From NCBI RefSeq assembly GCF_000422585.1, contig NZ_KE383881.1, forward strand, positions 170,973-234,972: DNA of 64,000 nt, given 5' to 3'. The stretch comes from Hugenholtzia roseola DSM 9546 (lineage in GTDB: Bacteria > Bacteroidota > Bacteroidia > Cytophagales > Bernardetiaceae). How positions within the stretch are numbered: the first letter of the stretch is position 1; every line of letters begins with the position of its first letter. Positions 44,493-53,573 of the stretch are shown piece by piece. The notes beneath the pieces were generated by a model, which made no database searches, had not been told where the DNA came from, and saw only the letters and a program-made list of their open reading frames with translations. The position numbers and the translations under genes were made by a program.

Positions 44493-45686
44493 TTAGACTT
44501 TCAAACCTACAACTAACACGTCATCGAGCTGTTCGCGCTTTTGCTTCCATTCTACAAAATAACTTTCAAGTCTGCGCCCTTGCTCTGCAAGCGGCAAGGC
44601 TTGGTTTTTTTCAAGCAGTTTCCTAAAATTTCGTCCAGAAAGTTTTTTGTCGTCCTTTCCTCCAAATTGGTCTTTATAGCCGTCTGAATAGAGATAAATA
44701 AGGGTTTTCCCTATTTGAAAAGGCAACGTATAATTTTCAAACTCTACCTTTTGGCGTAGTTTGTACCCTCCAATATCACCTCCGACAGAAAGATTTGTCC
44801 CTTTAAAAACTTGGACTTGCGCATTTTGAATAATTAAAGCATTGCTTTTTGCCCCTGCAAAGGTTATTTTTTTCGCGCTTTTATCGACCAAACAAACCCC
44901 TACATCTGCGCCATCTCTATTCAAAGTCCCCTCCTGACGAAGCGTACTTTTTACGTGCAAATCTAACAATTTGAGAATTTCGGCAGGCGCGTGAATACCC
45001 CTAACCTTTACAATCTGATTCAATCCATCGTTGATTATCAGGCTCATAAAAGCACCCGGAACACCATGCCCTGTACAATCGGCAACAACGGCTAAGGCTT
45101 TTTCGCTCTCTTTTTCCTGCCTTTTATCGGTTTCCTCCGTCTTTGTTTCTAAATCGGCAAACCAATAAAAATCGCCACTTACTACATCTTTCGGACGAAA
45201 AAAGACAAAAGATTCGGGAAATAACTGCTTAATTTCTTCTTCTTTCCAAAGCATTGCTTCCTGAATACGCTTGGCGTAATTGATGCTATCGGTGATATGA
45301 ATATTTTTTTTCTTGATGGTATTGGCTTGCATTTCGGTTTCGAAGATAGCCGCCTTAATTCTATCTTCCAACATTTCATTTAAAACGCGCAATTCCTCAC
45401 TATTCTGACGCAATTCTTCCTCTGTGGCAATAAGCGAGGCATTGAGTTCGAGTAGGTTTTGGTTTTTCTCGTTTAGTTCGGATATGGTACTTTCTAATAA
45501 ATTTTCTAATGATTTTTTTTCTCTTTCCATGCGCTCAAACTTGAAATTAGCCATCGCCAAAGCACGCTCGATACTTTTGAGCTGTTTGAGCCAAAAATCC
45601 TGCTCCTCTTTGGGCAGAGCAAGCTGTTGCAATTTTTCGCGTAGGTGTTGGAAAGATTGGGCAAAATCGGAAGCGGATAAGCTCAT
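44493..45686 (-). CDS. PP2C-type (SpoIIE) phosphatase with coiled coil
   Basis: 397 residues from the ATG at 45684-45686. The first ~150 residues form a long coiled coil (EREKKSLENLLESTISELNEKNQNLL), followed by SpoIIE/RsbU-like phosphatase motifs: ITDSINYAKRIQEAML, VVSGDFYW, VVADCTGHGVPGAFMSLI, LYLYSDGYKDQFGG. Such proteins dephosphorylate anti-sigma antagonists in response to a partner signal. The FIST gene lies ~175 nt upstream in the same direction, so the two may be one signalling unit. Confidence 0.9.
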   Translation of the reverse strand: MSLSASDFAQSFQHLREKLQQLALPKEEQDFWLKQLKSIERALAMANFKFERMEREKKSLENLLESTISELNEKNQNLLELNASLIATEEELRQNSEELRVLNEMLEDRIKAAIFETEMQANTIKKKNIHITDSINYAKRIQEAMLWKEEEIKQLFPESFVFFRPKDVVSGDFYWFADLETKTEETDKRQEKESEKALAVVADCTGHGVPGAFMSLIINDGLNQIVKVRGIHAPAEILKLLDLHVKSTLRQEGTLNRDGADVGVCLVDKSAKKITFAGAKSNALIIQNAQVQVFKGTNLSVGGDIGGYKLRQKVEFENYTLPFQIGKTLIYLYSDGYKDQFGGKDDKKLSGRNFRKLLEKNQALPLAEQGRRLESYFVEWKQKREQLDDVLVVGLKV

Positions 45687-45861
45687 AAGAAGCAAAAACT
45701 TTTTTGATAAAAGTAAAAAATAAAAAACTTTTTCTATCTCTATCAAATATAGCAAATTTGAAAATGCCTAACTAATGCCTTTGAAATTCGTTTTTGTGAA
45801 ATGGCTTGTTTATCGTTCAAATAAGCAGATACTTAATAGAGATAGCATTTTATTTGAAAAA

Positions 45862-47004
45862 TCAGTTGCTTTTTTCTTTTAAAATCACAACCGAAGAAGT
45901 TTCATTATGAAAATCGCAATTCTGGAAGCCTACTTTGCAGCCCAATTCGCCGTATGAGAAAAGCCCGACAAGGGGTGCCTGCCAAAGGTTTTGGAAGCCT
46001 GCAATTTCATCTTCTACCATCATACCCAAAGCCAAATGGCGTGCCTTGCAAGAAAAAAGTAAAATCGCTTCCGCTTCGGGTAGGTTTGTTTGTAAGGTGG
46101 CGACATCTTCTATGGCTTGGTCTATGACGGTAAAATCGGGAGGCATAGAAAATCGTACCTTCGCCCCCTGTGGTATTGCACCTGCAAAAATCAGGGCTTT
46201 TTCCTGCGACATAAGGGGCGCACGCAAGACGCTCGAACCGTCAGGACGCTGCAAATGAAAGGGGTGATTCGTGCCTAATTTGACAATAACGTCGGCTTTT
46301 TCGTTTTCGTCGATGTCCTCATATTTAAAATATTTGATGAAAACATCGAGAGCGGGTTCGTCATCGATGGTATAAATGACATTGCCAGCCGCCTTTGTAA
46401 TGGTGCGCTCTGTGCCTACGGGCTTCCAACCGCTGGTAGCCAAGCCTTCTACGCTTACCCTTTCGGTGTCTAAGGCTAAAAAAAGAAGTCCGTTGTCGGT
46501 CTGTGCCGTTTGGTTGAAGACAAAAGTACCGCTCATTTTGAAGTCGTCGCCTGCCAATGCGCCAAATAGTTTCGGATTGGGTATGATATTTTTCACTCCC
46601 TCTACAATATCATCACCATTTGTAGCCAACCCTGCGGAGGCGACCAAAAGTGCAGGCTGCGCAAAGGTTTCCTGCGCTACTTGTGCCAAATTTTGAGCAT
46701 TTTGGCGCACCCCTTCCTGATTTTGTGCCATCAATAGGCGAAAAGCGTCAGGGTTGAGATTGAGCAACATAACAGCAATGGCATTTTCTAAGACGCTATC
46801 ATTTAAAATTTCGCCTGCCGTTGTTGCCCCAAAAAGGGCAATGTCGCGCTCTGCAAAACAGTGGCTTATGCCCTTCAAATCTTGCTCTACCGAGCAAAAG
46901 AGGAACGCCAAAGTAGGTTTGAAATCAGGCGATTGCGCCAAAAAGCGGTCTATTTTTTCTGTAAGCTCCGCCAAATTTTGGGCAGAAAAAGTTTGGGTTT
47001 GCAT
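45862..47004 (-). CDS. FIST domain sensor protein
   Basis: 380 residues: FIST_N in the first ~190 (ALFGATTAGEILND, AVMLLNLN, GATTAGEI-type loops, VEGVKNIIPNPKLFGALAGDD) and FIST_C in the rest (PALDVFIKYF, AILLFSCKARHLALG, GLFSYGELG). FIST proteins are thought to bind small ligands, possibly amino acids, and to feed kinases or phosphatases. The downstream SpoIIE-type phosphatase supports a sensing role. Confidence 0.9.
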   Translation of the reverse strand: MQTQTFSAQNLAELTEKIDRFLAQSPDFKPTLAFLFCSVEQDLKGISHCFAERDIALFGATTAGEILNDSVLENAIAVMLLNLNPDAFRLLMAQNQEGVRQNAQNLAQVAQETFAQPALLVASAGLATNGDDIVEGVKNIIPNPKLFGALAGDDFKMSGTFVFNQTAQTDNGLLFLALDTERVSVEGLATSGWKPVGTERTITKAAGNVIYTIDDEPALDVFIKYFKYEDIDENEKADVIVKLGTNHPFHLQRPDGSSVLRAPLMSQEKALIFAGAIPQGAKVRFSMPPDFTVIDQAIEDVATLQTNLPEAEAILLFSCKARHLALGMMVEDEIAGFQNLWQAPLVGLFSYGELGCKVGFQNCDFHNETSSVVILKEKSN

Positions 47005-47163
47005 AAAAGGTAGGAAACAAAAAGATAGAAATTTTGCAAAAAAAGAGGAAGTTCAAAACATATCTTGCCTCAAACTTCGAACAACAATTTTTAGAACTCA
47101 ATCCTACTACCCCCGAAAAAAAGCGTGTGCAGGATAGAAATTGAGGCGGTCGGCGCGAAGGCG

Positions 47164-47194
47164 CAAAGATAGCTCAACGCAAAGATAGCCCAAA
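47164..47194 (-). promoter_or_regulatory. Promoter with tandem -7 boxes upstream of FIST gene
   Basis: Minus strand: TTTG at 47194-47191, 19-nt spacer, TATCTTTG at 47171-47164. A second TATCTTTG lies within the spacer at 47187-47180, so two overlapping starts are possible. It lies ~160 nt before the FIST start. Confidence 0.45.
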
Positions 47195-47622
47195 GGGTAG
47201 GAAAACAGAGCCTCGTTCGATGCGTAAAGATACTACCTTTTGTCCTTTCTGACAACAAAAAGAAAAGCAAAAATCTTAAAAAGTAGGAATTTGTATCGTT
47301 AAAGACAGGGCAGAAAGGCTGCTACCTTTCCTTTCTCACTTATTCCTATGCTTTTTTTTATTTTTTTTATTTTTTTTATTTTTTCTATTTTTTCTAAATT
47401 CAGCCCCTCGCCCGCCTTTGTGTTGTAATAGAAGCCTTGCTTTCGAGAAAAAATAACGCACAAAAAATAACGGCACAGGCGGCACTTTGGCGTTATTTTC
47501 CCAACAAAGACTTATATTTGCCCTACTAAGCGACAAAAATCTGCGCTTTTGAGATAGCCTTCTTATTGGCGTTTTTTGTGCTTAAAATTCTATACCTTTC
47601 TTTATTTTCTTTTATTTTCTCT
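47195..47622. other. Gene-free region with T-rich low-complexity tract
   Basis: Between the FIST promoter and lysA. The plus strand at about 47345-47395 is a run of T7-8 blocks separated by single A or C. No gene, RNA or clean hairpin was recognised. Confidence 0.5.
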
Positions 47623-48879
47623 ATGCAACTTATTGAGAATCAGTATCAAATTCAGGGTCTATCTGTTTCAGACCTTTGCGCTGCTTATGGCACGCCTTTG
47701 TACGTGTATGACACCGAGGTAATGCTCGCCAAATTGAAGGAACTTAAAACGGCTTTCAAGGGCGTGGATTTGAAGCTCAAATATGCAGCCAAAGCCCTGA
47801 CGAATATTTCGGTTCTCAAATTTTTCAGACAACAAGGCATAGGCTTAGATGTGGTATCCATCGAGGAGGCGCGATTGGGTCTTTTGGCAGGTTTTGCCGC
47901 CGATGAGATTTTATTTACACCCAACTGCGTTTCTTTGCAAGAAATTGAGGAAGCCGTCGAGCTGGGGGTTCGCATCAATATCGACAACATCTCCATTTTA
48001 GAACAATTCGGACACAAATTTGGCAATACTGTACCCTGTTGTATCCGCCTCAATCCGCACATCATGGCAGGGGGCAATCATAAAATTCAGGTAGGACACA
48101 TCGATTCCAAATTTGGCATCTCTATCTTACAGCTACGACATGTCTTGCGCGTTGTGAAGGCTAACAATATGAAAATCAATGGCTTACACATGCATACGGG
48201 GTCGGATATTTTAGATGCTGATGTCTTTTTGAGGGGGGCGCAAATCCTTTTCGAGGCGGCAGAGGATTTCCAAGACTTAGAATTTATGGATTTCGGCAGT
48301 GGCTTTAAAGTTGCGTACAAAGAAGGCGATATTACGACAAACTTAGCCGATTTGGGGGCAAAATTGCGCCAAGCCTTTCAAGATTTTTGTAAAAAATATG
48401 GCAGAGATTTGGAACTTTGGTTCGAGCCGGGCAAGTTTTTGGTCAGCGAATCGGGGACATTTTTTGTGCAAACCAACGTCATCAAACAAACACCTGCCTC
48501 CCTTTTTGTAGGGGTCAATTCGGGTATGAACCACTTAATCCGCCCTATGTTTTATGATTCCTATCACCAGATTGTCAATGTTTCGAACCCTACGGGTGCA
48601 AGTCGGGTCTATGCCATTGTAGGCTACATCTGCGAAACAGATACCTTTGGTTGGGATAGAAAACTAACCGAAGTGCGCGAAGGCGATATTTTGGCTATCA
48701 GAAATGCGGGGGCTTATGGTTTTATGATGGCATCAAATTACAACTCACGCCTACGCCCTGCTGAAGTCTTGATACACCAAGGGAAGGCTTACCTGATTCG
48801 CGAGCGCGAAACCTTAGAAGATTTGCTCAAAAACCAAATTTTGGTAGAGCTACCCAGCGAGGCAGCCATTTTTGAGTAA
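47623..48879 (+). CDS. lysA: Diaminopimelate decarboxylase
   Basis: PLP enzyme making lysine from meso-diaminopimelate. The start at 47623 (MQLIENQYQ) is preferred; 19 extra codons upstream are hydrophobic spacer. Motifs: KYAAKALTNISVLK with the PLP lysine, LDVVSIEEARLGLLAGF, HMHTGSDI, DFGSGFKVAY, WFEPGKFLVSESG, and CETDTFGWDR near the C-terminal substrate-binding Cys. 418 residues, normal. Confidence 0.94.
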   Translation: MQLIENQYQIQGLSVSDLCAAYGTPLYVYDTEVMLAKLKELKTAFKGVDLKLKYAAKALTNISVLKFFRQQGIGLDVVSIEEARLGLLAGFAADEILFTPNCVSLQEIEEAVELGVRINIDNISILEQFGHKFGNTVPCCIRLNPHIMAGGNHKIQVGHIDSKFGISILQLRHVLRVVKANNMKINGLHMHTGSDILDADVFLRGAQILFEAAEDFQDLEFMDFGSGFKVAYKEGDITTNLADLGAKLRQAFQDFCKKYGRDLELWFEPGKFLVSESGTFFVQTNVIKQTPASLFVGVNSGMNHLIRPMFYDSYHQIVNVSNPTGASRVYAIVGYICETDTFGWDRKLTEVREGDILAIRNAGAYGFMMASNYNSRLRPAEVLIHQGKAYLIRERETLEDLLKNQILVELPSEAAIFE

Positions 48880-48899
48880 AGCGAAAAAGATAAACCTAT

Positions 48900-48930
48900 G
48901 TAGGGACAATGACTTGTCCCTACTTTTTTG
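48900..48930 (+). terminator. Rho-independent terminator of lysA
   Basis: Perfect GTAGGGACAA / TTGTCCCTAC stem, 4-nt loop, six T. Related in sequence to the hairpin at 5781. Confidence 0.88.
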
Positions 48931-49064
48931 GCTGCACTCTATTGCTTTTCTTTTTAAAAGTCCATTTTTTGCTCCCTAACGCCTATTTTCTACTTAGAAA
49001 AAAGCCCTACGCTAAACAAAATCCGATAAAAATGCTTTTTTAGAAAAATACAAAATCATATTCC

Positions 49065-50576
49065 ATGGAACAAAAAATAGTCGTGATAGGCTCTGGCTTT
49101 GCAGGGCTTTCCGCCGCCGCTTGTTTGGCACAAAAAGGTTTTTCAGTAACGGTAGTTGAAAAAAATGACCAATTAGGCGGCAGAGCGCGAATTTGGCAGC
49201 AGGAGGGTTTTACCTTCGATATGGGACCCAGTTGGTATTGGATGCCCGATGTCTTTGAAGACTATTTCGCTCTCTTTGGCAAAAAAGTTTCTGATTTTTA
49301 CGATTTAAAACGCCTTTCGCCTGCCTATAAAGTCTTTTTCAATGAACAGGAAGTCATAGATGTTCCCGCTTCTTTGGAAGAACTGTACGCGCTCTTCGAA
49401 TCGAAGGAAACGGGGAGTTCTGCCAAATTGAAAGAATTTTTGAAGCAAGCCGAATACAAATACAAAGTAGGCATGGGCGACTATGTTTTTCGCCCTTCAC
49501 ACTCCATCACCGAATTTATAGACCTGCGCTTTATCACCGAAAGTTTCCGTATTCAGATGCTCAATTCTTTGAGCAAACACGTGCGCAAGTATTTTTCAAA
49601 TCCCGAACTTATCAAGATTTTAGAGTTTCCCGTTTTGTTTCTTGGGGCAACGCCACAAAATACGCCTGCCATGTATAGCCTGATGAACTATGCCGACTTA
49701 GTGTTGGGAACTTGGTATCCGATGAAGGGCATGAATGAAATTGTCAAGGCAATGGTAAAAGTGGCTTCACAGCAAGGCGTAACCTTCCTGACCCAAACAG
49801 AGGTTTCGCAAATTGTGGTAGAGAATGGAAAAGCGAAAGGCGTGCAGACCAATCAGGGTTTTATCGAAGCCGATGTCGTAGTTTCCAGCGGCGATTACGA
49901 ACATACCGACCAAAAACTATTAGAAAAACCCTATCGCAATTACAGCGAAAAATATTGGGATAGACGTGTGATGTCGCCTTCAAGTCTGCTCTTTTATTTG
50001 GGGGTGAATAGAAAAGTCAATACGATTTCGCATCATAACCTGTTTTTTGATGAAGATTTCGAACTGCATGCCGAAGAAATTTATACAAACCCCCAATGGC
50101 CTTCGAAGCCTTTGTTTTATGTCTGCGCCCCTTCTAAGAGCGACAAAACCGTTGCACCCGAAGGCTGCGAAAATATCTTCGTACTCATTCCGATTGCGCC
50201 CGATTTGGAAGATTCCGAAGAAATGCGCGAAAAATATTACCACATGGTCATGCAGCGTTTAGAGCGTTTCACAGGTCAGAAAATACGCGAGCATGTTATC
50301 GTAAAAAGAAGTTACTGTTTGGAAGATTTCAAACAAGACTATCATTCCTTCAAAGGAAATGCTTACGGATTGGCAAATACGCTGCGACAAACGGCATTTT
50401 TCAAACCGAAGCTCAAATCTAAAAAGGTAGAAAATCTATACTATACAGGGCAACTCACCGTACCCGGTCCGGGGGTTCCGCCCTCGATTATTTCGGGGCG
50501 TGTCGTGGCAGAAGAGATTGGCAAAATTTGGGGAAAAAGCCAAAAGAACGCCGCTAAACTTTCTACCACAGTCTAA
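49065..50576 (+). CDS. crtI: Phytoene desaturase (CrtI family)
   Basis: 503-residue FAD-dependent carotenoid desaturase. The dinucleotide fold IVVIGSGFAGLSAAACLAQKGFSVTVVEKND, then GGRARIWQQEGFTFDMGPSWYWMPD, and the C-terminal LYYTGQLTVPGPGVPPSIISGRVVAEEI are diagnostic for bacterial CrtI. It introduces double bonds into phytoene to give lycopene or a similar acyclic carotenoid. No crtB or crtY is adjacent; the CruF-like gene is 33 kb away. Confidence 0.93.
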   Translation: MEQKIVVIGSGFAGLSAAACLAQKGFSVTVVEKNDQLGGRARIWQQEGFTFDMGPSWYWMPDVFEDYFALFGKKVSDFYDLKRLSPAYKVFFNEQEVIDVPASLEELYALFESKETGSSAKLKEFLKQAEYKYKVGMGDYVFRPSHSITEFIDLRFITESFRIQMLNSLSKHVRKYFSNPELIKILEFPVLFLGATPQNTPAMYSLMNYADLVLGTWYPMKGMNEIVKAMVKVASQQGVTFLTQTEVSQIVVENGKAKGVQTNQGFIEADVVVSSGDYEHTDQKLLEKPYRNYSEKYWDRRVMSPSSLLFYLGVNRKVNTISHHNLFFDEDFELHAEEIYTNPQWPSKPLFYVCAPSKSDKTVAPEGCENIFVLIPIAPDLEDSEEMREKYYHMVMQRLERFTGQKIREHVIVKRSYCLEDFKQDYHSFKGNAYGLANTLRQTAFFKPKLKSKKVENLYYTGQLTVPGPGVPPSIISGRVVAEEIGKIWGKSQKNAAKLSTTV

Positions 50577-50648
50577 TTTTTCGTTGTTCGAATGTAAAAA
50601 CGTAGCATTAGGCAGGAGTTTCATAACTACCGTCTGAATGAGCGACGT

Positions 50649-50713
50649 TATTTCAATCCAACTTCGGGCAAGGCAAGTTCTTGTCCGAAGTTAGTGAAAA
50701 TTGGGATTGAAAT
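50649..50713. repeat. Long two-part hairpin between crtI and ADP-ribosylglycohydrolase
   Basis: Outer arms TATTTCAATCC and GGATTGAAATA, inner arms AACTTCGGGCAAG and CTTGTCCGAAGTT (one G-U pair) with a 7-nt loop. It could be the terminator of crtI (though the tail is A/T-mixed) or a structured RNA. Confidence 0.75.
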
Positions 50714-50759
50714 AGTTTTAAATATCATTTCTTATTTTTTGTTTTTTAATTTTACGAAA

Positions 50760-51749
50760 ATGAATACTACTCCTTCTTTTACGCTCGAAGATTGTCAGAT
50801 GGCACTCTTGGGCGTTGCGTTGGCTGATGCTTTGGGCGTGCCTTACGAATTTCGAAGCCGCGACCAAATGCAGGAAAATCCTGCGACTACTCTGATAGGT
50901 TATGGCTCACACCATCAACCCATCGGCACTTGGTCGGACGATAGTTCGCTGACTTTCTGTTTGGCAGAAAGTTTGGCGGAGTTAGGTTTAGAAGATGAAA
51001 CACAATTTTTAAATCATTTGGCTCAAAATTTTTGTAAATGGCTTTATCAAGCCCATTGGACGGCACATGGCAAGGTCTTCGATGTAGGCAACACAACGCG
51101 CAGAGCCATAAGAAAACTCAAAGACGGAACAGCCCCCCTTTTGGCAGGGGAAAGCACAGAAGATAGCAACGGCAATGGTTCATTGATGCGCATTTTACCT
51201 CTCCTTTTTTATGTACAAAATTTGCCTATTGAAAAGCGTTTTGATTGGACAAAAAAAGTATCTTCTCTCACACACGCACATATTAGGTCGGTAATGGCTT
51301 GTTTTTATTATATAGAATTTGCGAAAAAAATTTTAGAAAAGAAAGAAAAAATGCAAATCTATCGAGAATTACAGAAAGAGCTACCTGCCTTTTTTCAAAG
51401 TCAGGGCATAGACCCAAAGGAGATTGCTATTTTTGATAGGCTTTTAAAAGAGGACATCACGGCGGCAAACCCCGATAGCATTTTAGGCACAGGCTACGTC
51501 TTGCATAGCATAGAGGCAAGTGTTTGGTGTCTGCTCACGACAGAGAGTTTTACACAAGCAACCCTTCAAGCCGTTAATTTGGGAAAAGATACCGACACAA
51601 CGGCGGCTATCACAGGCGGCTTGGCTGCCCTTTACTACGTTTCAAACCCCGAAAAAGGGCTACCCCCCGATTGGCTTATGCAGTTGGTAAGCAAAGAGGA
51701 GATTAGAAATTTGGGTACAAAATTATATCAAAACACTTTATCTTATTAG
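50760..51749 (+). CDS. ADP-ribosylglycohydrolase (ARH/DraG family)
   Basis: 329 residues from the ATG at 50760; upstream in-frame codons are hydrophobic spacer. Metal-binding motifs of the family: GVALADALGVPYEF, TWSDDSSLTFCLAESLAE, GNGSLMRILPLL and LGKDTDTTAAITGGLAAL. It removes ADP-ribose from proteins or cleaves O-acetyl-ADP-ribose; the substrate here is unknown. Confidence 0.92.
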   Translation: MNTTPSFTLEDCQMALLGVALADALGVPYEFRSRDQMQENPATTLIGYGSHHQPIGTWSDDSSLTFCLAESLAELGLEDETQFLNHLAQNFCKWLYQAHWTAHGKVFDVGNTTRRAIRKLKDGTAPLLAGESTEDSNGNGSLMRILPLLFYVQNLPIEKRFDWTKKVSSLTHAHIRSVMACFYYIEFAKKILEKKEKMQIYRELQKELPAFFQSQGIDPKEIAIFDRLLKEDITAANPDSILGTGYVLHSIEASVWCLLTTESFTQATLQAVNLGKDTDTTAAITGGLAALYYVSNPEKGLPPDWLMQLVSKEEIRNLGTKLYQNTLSY

Positions 51750-51920
51750 ATGCACTATTAAAAACTTGATAAGTAACCACTTAGCCTAAAACGCAGTGCT
51801 ACTGAAAAAATGTAACTGATTGATAATCAGCTATTTAATCCTTCAAAGTGTCAAAGTCAAGAAAACCTCTTAACTAAAAAGCAAATTCCTACTTTTGAAA
51901 CTTGCTTTTTCTTTTTTTCG

Positions 51921-51928
51921 TATCTTTG
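51921..51928 (+). promoter_or_regulatory. -7 box and conserved leader of Rpn gene
   Basis: TATCTTTG 16 nt before the rpn ATG. The same leader (TATCTTTGTnAAAAACAG) is found before 30648, before the remnant at 42590, and as an orphan at 28531-28600. Confidence 0.65.
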
Positions 51929-51944
51929 TGAAAAACAGAAAATA

Positions 51945-52814
51945 ATGAGCAAGCGACTAATCCGTTTCGATTGGGCAGTGAAAAAACTCCTTCGCAATAA
52001 GGCTAACTTTGTTGTGTTGGAAGGTTTCCTATCCGAACTTTTATTTGAAGACATCAAAATTGAAAAAATTTTGGAAAGCGAAGGCAATCAGGAAACTGAA
52101 CAAGATAAGTACAATCGCGTCGATATCTTGGTGCAAAACGCTAAAAATGAGCTTGTTATCGTAGAAATTCAAAATACGTATGAAATCGATTATTTCCATC
52201 GCATGGCATATGGGGCTTCGAAGGCTTTGACTGAAAATTTGAGTTTAGGGCAATCTTACTCGGAAATCAAAAAAGTAATTTCTGTCAATATCGTTTATTT
52301 TGATTTAGGAAAAGGTAAAGATTATGTCTATAAGGGGACAACTAACTTTCAAAGTTTGCGCGAAGAAACTTTTACCAAACAAAATATATCGGATATTTTC
52401 CCCGAATATTACATTATCAAAGTAAATCAATTTAATGATGTAGCCAAAGATACTTTGGACGAATGGGTATATTTTTTGAAAAATAGTGAAGTAAAAGATA
52501 GTTTTAAGGCAAAAGGTTTGGCAGAGGCAAAGGAGGTTTTAGATGTTATGCGTTTGAATCAAGAACAAACTTATGGTTACAATCGTTACTTAGATTATTT
52601 ACACGTAAAGGCAAGTGAGGCACTTTCTTTGAAAATCCAACAAGAGGAGCTGATGGAGAAGAAAATAGCAGAAGCGAAGGAGAAAGTACGGAAAGATGAG
52701 AAAATTGAAATTGCGAAAAATTTTATTTCATTAGGTTTGGATAATACCACAATAGCGAAAGGAACAGGCTTGACTGCTGAACAAATAGAGCAGTTGCGTA
52801 GCGAAAAAGAGTAA
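51945..52814 (+). CDS. Rpn family PD-(D/E)XK nuclease, type 2
   Basis: 289 residues, paralogue of the gene at 29791 throughout (MSKRLIRFDWAVKKLLRNK; YNRVDILVQNAKNELVIVEIQN core; FHRMAYGASKALTENL; KDTLDEWVYFLKNSEVKDSFKAKGL). Nuclease Asp and Glu-x-Gln present. Ends with the Rpn tail EIAKNFISLGLDNTTIAKGTGLTAEQIEQLR. The stop codon is followed by a repeat A copy, 7 nt away. Confidence 0.9.
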   Translation: MSKRLIRFDWAVKKLLRNKANFVVLEGFLSELLFEDIKIEKILESEGNQETEQDKYNRVDILVQNAKNELVIVEIQNTYEIDYFHRMAYGASKALTENLSLGQSYSEIKKVISVNIVYFDLGKGKDYVYKGTTNFQSLREETFTKQNISDIFPEYYIIKVNQFNDVAKDTLDEWVYFLKNSEVKDSFKAKGLAEAKEVLDVMRLNQEQTYGYNRYLDYLHVKASEALSLKIQQEELMEKKIAEAKEKVRKDEKIEIAKNFISLGLDNTTIAKGTGLTAEQIEQLRSEKE

Positions 52815-52821
52815 AAACTGT

Positions 52822-52944
52822 GCCTAACACTCTTTTTACAAAAAGGCGAGCTAATGTGCTTATTTAGACTTTTGTACTTTCTATAAACTTTTATGCGTAA
52901 GGTAAGGGATTGCTATCAATCTCGCCCTGCAAAAACATTTCTCC
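52822..52944 (+). repeat. Palindromic repeat family A, copy 4, plus orientation
   Basis: Begins GCCTAAC 7 nt after the Rpn stop, contains the reverse of the family core (GTACTTTCTATAAA), and ends GCAAAAACATTTCTCC. It is the only copy in plus orientation and lies behind the only plus-strand gene with a copy. Confidence 0.8.
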
Positions 52945-52963
52945 ATTCTATACCATTAAAAAA

Positions 52964-53302
52964 ATGAATACGTTAACATTCAAAATACTACCAAGTGAAG
53001 TGTCTAACGACCGTCAGGTGAGAATCGAAATTGATGGTCAAGACCTTTTAGGCAGCGGTTTCTTAGGAATAGACCCGTCACGTTTTTTTAGACAAAAAAA
53101 CTTATTTAGAGGCGGTGAGATTCTAATTGGAAGATGTGACTGCGGATTCGAAGGGTGTTGTGATTACGTTGCTGATGTTGAGATAAGCGAAAATAAAGTT
53201 ATCTGGAATATTAAAACAAAAAGATTTGAGTTTGATGAATATGAATATACCGATTATATTCATGAAAAAGGAGATAGGTTTATCTTTGGAAAATTTAGAT
53301 AA
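52964..53302 (+). CDS. Small cysteine-rich hypothetical protein
   Basis: 112 residues from ATG 52964. No signal. A compact Cys cluster, GRCDCGFEGCCDYVADV, in the middle is a possible metal site. It lies just after repeat A copy 4. The frame is open for 18 more codons upstream but they overlap the repeat. Possible immunity-type protein; not recognised. Confidence 0.55.
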   Translation: MNTLTFKILPSEVSNDRQVRIEIDGQDLLGSGFLGIDPSRFFRQKNLFRGGEILIGRCDCGFEGCCDYVADVEISENKVIWNIKTKRFEFDEYEYTDYIHEKGDRFIFGKFR

Positions 53303-53398
53303 AAGAACAGATAGATTTATTTCAGAAGAATTGAAAAACACTGTGTTTTATACCAACTTGTGTTACACTCAAAGGCTTTGTTACAAGGGTTAGAATGT

Positions 53399-53436
53399 CA
53401 AAAAAACGGGGTTTTGTGCTTTGTGCAAAACCCCGT
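53399..53436 (-). terminator. Bidirectional terminator
   Basis: Perfect 11-bp stem ACGGGGTTTTG / CAAAACCCCGT with a 9-nt loop. On the minus strand it is followed by seven T (behind the gene at 53574, 137 nt away); on the plus strand the tail is only moderately T-rich. Confidence 0.8.
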
Positions 53437-53573
53437 CTTTGAGGCTTTTGTCGTTCCAAAAACGCCAAAAATAATGAAAATTGATAATAATTTTATGTTT
53501 TCAAAAAACGAACTAATAGTCTAAACTGAACCGCCACTTTTGGGTAGGTGCTATTACCAGCTGTGTTTCCTTG

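Noticed and set aside
47140..47340. Possible small RNA or tRNA gene between FIST and lysA
   Set aside because: No cloverleaf or T-arm consensus could be drawn; the repeated CGCAAAGATAGC is better explained as two -7 boxes on the minus strand.
50640..50715. Possible CRISPR repeat (ATTTCAATCC / GGATTGAAAT)
   Set aside because: The arms are inverted and occur once each; there are no direct repeats or spacers of regular length, so it is a hairpin, not an array.
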